Position numbers and translations under genes: made by a program. Shown here piece by piece: positions 60,155 to 64,000 of a DNA stretch of 64,000 bases (within the stretch, counting starts at the first letter, position 1; the number at the start of each line of letters is the position of its first letter). The DNA lies in assembly GCF_015500095.1 (NCBI RefSeq), contig NZ_CP062983.1:3968001-4032000 (forward strand). Reading direction: 5' to 3'. The notes under the pieces were generated by a model. It was not told where the DNA came from. It was given only the letters and a program-made list of their open reading frames with translations, and did not search any database. This DNA is from Phototrophicus methaneseepsis. GTDB taxonomy: Bacteria; Chloroflexota; Anaerolineae; Aggregatilineales; Phototrophicaceae.

Positions 60155-61855
60155 ATACTCGGTACGCCCAGGCCAGTAGTCAAACTGTGGCATATCCTCG
60201 TCTGCAGGGAAGATGGGCTGCAACAGCGTTGAGAGCGTGCCATCGCGCTGCATTTCTTGCAGCGTATAATCGACAAGCAGGCGAAAATCGATATCGTTGC
60301 GGGGCACGGCCAACCCCATATATTCACGGCTGTACCAGCGATCCGTAAGCTCCAGCACGCCAGGGTTATTCTGTATCTGCGGCACGAGCAGCAAGCTATC
60401 ACCAAAAATCACATCAGCATTCTGCGAATCCGTCAGAACAGTGATGATATTATCGGCAAAATTCACAGTGAAGAAGCGCACCTGGACGTTGACAGAATCC
60501 GCCCATTCCTGGGCGCGTTCTTCGGCATTGCCATCTGTGGCAATCACGCCGACCCAACGCCCTCTCAAATCCAGGAAGCTGTTAATATCACGATCAGACG
60601 GGCGAAGCATACGGTCACCATGCAGCAAAACAGGCTGACTAAAATCAACGCGATCCGCGAGCGACCAATCCAGCGGCACACCAACAGCCAAGTCTGCAGC
60701 GCCGTTCTCCAGAGCTTCTATGGGGTCGCCTGGGACGAGTTCAACCCGTGCGCCCCAACGCTCCGCAATCTGGGTAATCAACCCTTGCTGGAACGCTAAG
60801 ACGCGCTTATCGCTTTCAGGCGCATCTTCCGGCAGTTCCGCCAACCCGGCAACACGCATGACGCGCTCGCCAGACATCAATACCTGGGCAGCACGATACT
60901 GTTGCGGATAAGGAATATCCGTTGAATACTGGCCCGGCTGAGGCGACTCATCGCCGATGTTATCCCAGAGCGGGATCGCATCATATGGGAAGTCCTGCCC
61001 GGGGAAATAGCTCTCGTGCAATTCAACGAGCCTATTGTTCTCAACGAGGTACTGCAATGTGCGGTTCACGAGGTTGCGCATGGCAACATCCTGGCGTGGC
61101 ACCGCAATGGCAAAGGGTTCTACAGATACCGGCTCATCCAGGATTTTGACGGCTTCTGGCTGATTGCTAGAAACGCGGCGCAAACGCTCCCATCGGCCAA
61201 CAACACCATCAATCTCACTGGCGAGGAGCGCTCTATAAGCCTGATCAATCGTGTAATAAGCCTGTGAAGTGACGCCCTGCCCGGAAGAAGCCAACCAAGC
61301 CTGGGTCGCTTGTTCCGCTTCTGTGCCGATGACATACCCGACCTTACGGCCAACCATGTTCAGCAAAGAAACAGCCCCATCATCCGCACGCAGCATCAAC
61401 GACTGGCTGCTAATACGGTAGCTGTGGCTAAATTCGACGACTTCATCCAGCTCACGACGATGAACCTGCGCTGCGATGAGCATATCAACGCGGTCTTGCA
61501 GCAAAGCTTCTATCGCGCTCTGGCGCGTCACATGGACAAATTCGACCTCTACGCTCCAGGCTTCCGCCAGCGCACGAGCAACATCTGCATCATAACCAGT
61601 GACCTCGCCGCGAATATCCAGAACGCCATAAGGTGGCTCATTGAGCAAAATCCCCACCCGCACAACGCTTTCGGATTGAATCCGCGCGACAGCAGACTGA
61701 CCTCTCAGCGCATCTTCTGATGGCTGTGCAGTCGTCGGCACGAGCGTTGGTGGGACCAACGTCGGCACGGCTTCTTGACCAATGACGGGTAAAACCATCA
61801 TCGACAGGATGAGCATAAGCATGAGGAGGAAGCTAATGAGAAGGATTCGTTTCAT
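60131..61855 (-). CDS. secreted protein with two solute-binding (SBP_bac_3) domains
   Basis: 574 residues: signal peptide (MKRILLISFLLMLMLILSM), short Thr/Pro-rich stretch, then two type II periplasmic-binding-protein domains in tandem (about 65-285 and 320-565), each with a GYDADVARALAEA- or LITQIAERWGARVEL-type amino-acid-binding motif. No permease or ATPase gene is near. It may be a receptor-like scavenger or a subunit of an unlinked transporter. Its ATG overlaps the nadD stop (ATGA). Confidence 0.85.
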   Translation of the reverse strand: MKRILLISFLLMLMLILSMMVLPVIGQEAVPTLVPPTLVPTTAQPSEDALRGQSAVARIQSESVVRVGILLNEPPYGVLDIRGEVTGYDADVARALAEAWSVEVEFVHVTRQSAIEALLQDRVDMLIAAQVHRRELDEVVEFSHSYRISSQSLMLRADDGAVSLLNMVGRKVGYVIGTEAEQATQAWLASSGQGVTSQAYYTIDQAYRALLASEIDGVVGRWERLRRVSSNQPEAVKILDEPVSVEPFAIAVPRQDVAMRNLVNRTLQYLVENNRLVELHESYFPGQDFPYDAIPLWDNIGDESPQPGQYSTDIPYPQQYRAAQVLMSGERVMRVAGLAELPEDAPESDKRVLAFQQGLITQIAERWGARVELVPGDPIEALENGAADLAVGVPLDWSLADRVDFSQPVLLHGDRMLRPSDRDINSFLDLRGRWVGVIATDGNAEERAQEWADSVNVQVRFFTVNFADNIITVLTDSQNADVIFGDSLLLVPQIQNNPGVLELTDRWYSREYMGLAVPRNDIDFRLLVDYTLQEMQRDGTLSTLLQPIFPADEDMPQFDYWPGRTEYLGLSLAP

Positions 61856-62511
61856 GATGATGTCGGCACGTAAAGCTGCTGTTCTTCGATATAGTCAAGC
61901 ACTTTTTCTGGCACGAGATAACGCACGCTCTTGCCTTCTAGCAAGCGCTGTGTCACCAATGTAGAAGAAATCCAAACACTCAACAAGGGCACATCGATAA
62001 TATCAACGTGCTCGTGCAAATCTGGGAAGATGTCCTGATGCATATCTTTAGAGATATTTTCATCAGCACGTTTCATCACAGCCAACCGGGCACGACGATA
62101 CAAATCACGGGCGCGCTCCCAGGTGGGCAAGCTGCGCAGGTTATCACCACCCATCACAAAGTAGAGCTGTGCATCCGGGTACTGCTCCTGTATCACCGCA
62201 ACCGTATCTGCTGAATAATGCGGCCCAGGGCGCTCCAGATCAACGTGGGAAATGCTAAAGTACGGGTTGCTCTCAATCGCCAGCTCTAGCATCTCCAGGC
62301 GATGTTGGATTGGCTGCCGTGTATTATCTTTTTGTGGGTGGTCACCGACTGGCACAAATAAGACATGATCCAGCGCTAAAGCTTCGCGCGTATATTCAGC
62401 CAGGATGAGGTGCCCAAACTGGGGCGGGTCAAACGTGCCGCCCAGAATACCGATTCTTTGCAAATCAGTCTGTCCATTCCAATTCGTAATCACCAATAAA
62501 GACAGTATCAC
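61852..62511 (-). CDS. nadD: nicotinate-nucleotide adenylyltransferase
   Basis: Makes deamido-NAD from NaMN and ATP. GILGGTFDPPQFGHLILAEY carries the HxGH-type nucleotidyl-transferase motif, and ISSTLVTQRL with YLVPEKVLDYIEEQQLY ends it. The start is unsure: GTG at 62511 (219 residues), GTG at 62490 or TTG at 62463 (203 residues); all have weak ribosome-binding sites. It overlaps the 3' end of obg and, by ATGA, the SBP gene. Confidence 0.93.
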   Translation of the reverse strand: MILSLLVITNWNGQTDLQRIGILGGTFDPPQFGHLILAEYTREALALDHVLFVPVGDHPQKDNTRQPIQHRLEMLELAIESNPYFSISHVDLERPGPHYSADTVAVIQEQYPDAQLYFVMGGDNLRSLPTWERARDLYRRARLAVMKRADENISKDMHQDIFPDLHEHVDIIDVPLLSVWISSTLVTQRLLEGKSVRYLVPEKVLDYIEEQQLYVPTSS

Positions 62512-63730
62512 CTGTTTCTACACCCGCTTCTTTGAGTGCCTGGGTGACACCTAACACTTCCAGAATGCGCTGGAAGCGGTTGACAGCTTCTTCATAATCC
62601 CAATAGGTCATGGCCGCCGCACGCTCGATACGCTCGCCTTTGACGATATATTCGCCCTCACCGCCTCGCACAATTTCAAAGACAGGGCCGTTGTCTTCCA
62701 GTTCATAAAGCTCGGATTCGGCTTCTGTTTCCGGGTCACGCTCTGGTAATTGGGCCATTTCTTCAAAAGCGCGCTGCACAAGCTGCTTAACGTTCTGCTG
62801 CGTCGCCGCAGAGATCGCTATCGGATCAGCGCCATTTTCCCGCAATGTTTTTTCAATTTCGGGCCAGCGCTCCTGTGCCATAGGCAGGTCCATCTTATTA
62901 AAGACGACAATTTGCGGCTTTTCCCCCAGGTCTGCGTCATACAGGGCCAGTTCTGCATTGATCTGGTTGTAATCAGCGAGCGGATCCTCCCCGGCACCAT
63001 CGAGCAAATGCACAAGCAAGCGCGTCCGCTGGACGTGCCGTAAAAAGGCATGGCCCAGGCCAACGCCCATATGCGCACCTTCAATCAAGCCCGGAATATC
63101 CGCAAAGATGAGATCCGCATCGTCATAGGTGACGACACCCAAATTAGGCTGGATTGTCGTAAAAGGGTAATCCGCAATCTTAGGTTTTGCATTGCTCACC
63201 ACAGAAAGCAACGTCGACTTACCCGCATTGGGCACGCCTACGAGGCCAACATCTGCAATGAGTTTCAGTTCCAGTGTGATCCAGCGTTCCTCACCGGGAG
63301 CGCCTTTTTCTGCCACACGCGGGGCCTTATTAGATGACGATTTAAAATGTGTGTTGCCGTGACCGCCACGCCCGCCTTTTGCAACAACGACTTCCTGGCC
63401 GGGCTTGACCATATCAGCGATCAACATTCCTGTATCGGCATCACGAACGATCGTCCCCGCAGGCACATCAATGATGACGTCATCCGCATTAGCCCCCGTT
63501 TTATTCGAGGAGCCGCCGCGCTGACCATTTGCCGCTTTATAGTGAACCTTCTTCTTAAAGACCATCAGCGTGCCCATTTTAGGGTTCACGCGCAGGATAA
63601 TATCTCCCCCGCGCCCACCATCCCCACCAGCAGGGCCGCCCAGGGGAATATATTTCTCACGACGAAAAGCCACAAGGCCGTCACCGCCGTCGCCGCTACG
63701 GACGTTTATTTTTGCTTCATCTGCCAACAT
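62465..63730 (-). CDS. obg: Obg/CgtA GTPase
   Basis: 421 residues from ATG 63730 (MLADEAKINVRSGDGG); the longer frame upstream has no family match. Obg N-terminal glycine-rich domain (GGPAGGDGGRGG), GTPase domain (GVPNAGKSTLL, DIPGLIEGAHMGVGLG, NKMDLP, SAATQQNVKQL), and C-terminal OCT domain (from about 340). Needed for large ribosomal subunit assembly. First gene of an operon with nadD and the SBP protein. Confidence 0.97.
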   Translation of the reverse strand: MLADEAKINVRSGDGGDGLVAFRREKYIPLGGPAGGDGGRGGDIILRVNPKMGTLMVFKKKVHYKAANGQRGGSSNKTGANADDVIIDVPAGTIVRDADTGMLIADMVKPGQEVVVAKGGRGGHGNTHFKSSSNKAPRVAEKGAPGEERWITLELKLIADVGLVGVPNAGKSTLLSVVSNAKPKIADYPFTTIQPNLGVVTYDDADLIFADIPGLIEGAHMGVGLGHAFLRHVQRTRLLVHLLDGAGEDPLADYNQINAELALYDADLGEKPQIVVFNKMDLPMAQERWPEIEKTLRENGADPIAISAATQQNVKQLVQRAFEEMAQLPERDPETEAESELYELEDNGPVFEIVRGGEGEYIVKGERIERAAAMTYWDYEEAVNRFQRILEVLGVTQALKEAGVETGDTVFIGDYELEWTD

Positions 63731-63856
63731 GGGCTGACTATACTCCAAGCCAAAATCGCAATAAGCATACCCGACAACATTAGGATGGCATAGGGACAAG
63801 TCCGGCGAACGGCCTGCGGCCATTCCCGGCTCGATCACGCTGTATGCTCAGGACAG

Positions 63857-64000
63857 CTAGGCGCTGTTGCTAAATGCATTTGATAGCAGGCGGGTCAATT
63901 GGGGTTGAGCAATGGGGCGCACGATGAGATTGGCCCCAGGCAGTATGGAAACGAGATATTCATCGGAGAAGACGTAGACCTTCAGGCGATCCAGCAAGCC
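63857..64000 (-). CDS. C-terminal fragment, receiver-like end
   Basis: Open from the window edge to TAG at 63857-63859, giving 47 residues. The text VYVFSDEYLVSILPGANLIVRPIAQPQLTRLL has the strand-helix pattern at the end of a response-regulator receiver, with Arg in place of the conserved Lys (VRPI). This is a weak resemblance; the rest of the gene is outside the window. Confidence 0.5.
   Translation of the reverse strand, partial: GLLDRLKVYVFSDEYLVSILPGANLIVRPIAQPQLTRLLSNAFSNSA

Noticed and set aside
59479-60348. A 289-codon plus-strand frame overlapping the second EamA gene
   Set aside because: It overlaps a clear ten-helix transporter in another frame and its sequence is rich in Arg, His and Gln without a recognisable fold.
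62465-63838. A longer Obg start at 63838
   Set aside because: The extra 36 residues match nothing in the Obg family, whose proteins begin close to the residues at 63730.

Overview
The window is a gene-dense, non-mobile stretch of bacterial chromosome with moderate GC and many short intergenic gaps. Gene content points to a member of the Chloroflexota, most likely an Anaerolineae-type lineage. The clues are secreted proteins with Thr/Pro/Glu/Ala-rich linkers, a coiled-coil-rich RpoC insertion, tandem LLM-class flavin oxidoreductases, many PAS/GAF histidine kinases, and SARP/BTAD and FHA-winged-helix regulators. The taxonomic call is inference; no rRNA gene is present. I see no tRNA, rRNA, CRISPR array, insertion sequence or prophage.

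Layout. 1-1.7 kb: end of a CrtI-type carotenoid desaturase, a histone-deacetylase-fold hydrolase and a MaoC-like hydratase. 1.8-4.7 kb (minus): a LOV-domain (blue-light type) histidine kinase followed by two single-domain response regulators. 4.8-7.2 kb: a membrane pyrophosphatase (HppA) with an acidic tail. 7.5-10.3 kb: yraN-miaA, a membrane-anchored unknown and an FHA-winged-helix regulator. 10.5-14.1 kb: a GAF/PAS histidine kinase and a REC-histidine kinase. 14.1-15.5 kb (minus): a Pycsar-effector-like membrane protein followed by an SMP-30-like protein. 15.7-18.1 kb: a TIGR04076-like protein and two LLM oxidoreductases. 18.1-20.1 kb: an amidohydrolase fused to a CYTH-like domain. 20.4-22.5 kb: a polytopic membrane protein with an EEP phosphatase domain.

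22.6-29.2 kb is housekeeping: rnc, fabF, a moaD-moaE fusion and moaC on the minus strand, then ftsY, a TrmH-family methylase and prfB on the plus strand. 29.5-34.1 kb is rpoC, behind a consensus promoter and a structured leader and not next to rpoB. 34.2-45.3 kb holds a secreted glycosidase-like lipoprotein, a type IIA topoisomerase A subunit, a QTMAN-like queuosine mannosyltransferase, a BTAD regulator, rel, moeA and a VKOR. 45.4-54.6 kb is an S1-domain protein and a cell-surface block: a lipoprotein, a large repeat protein, an M23 peptidase, a TolB-like propeller and a LysM L,D-transpeptidase. 54.7-64 kb holds HD and GNAT proteins, fumC, sodA, an EamA pair, and an obg-nadD-solute-binding-protein operon.

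The most interesting points are: the LOV kinase with a Gln-to-Ser change; the amidohydrolase-CYTH fusion; the orphan Pycsar-effector-like protein; RNase III with Arg at a metal-ligand position; Rel with an EXDD synthetase motif beside an intact hydrolase; the QTMAN homologue; and rpoC standing alone with an attenuator-like leader. All product names come from reading motifs by eye; no database search was run.
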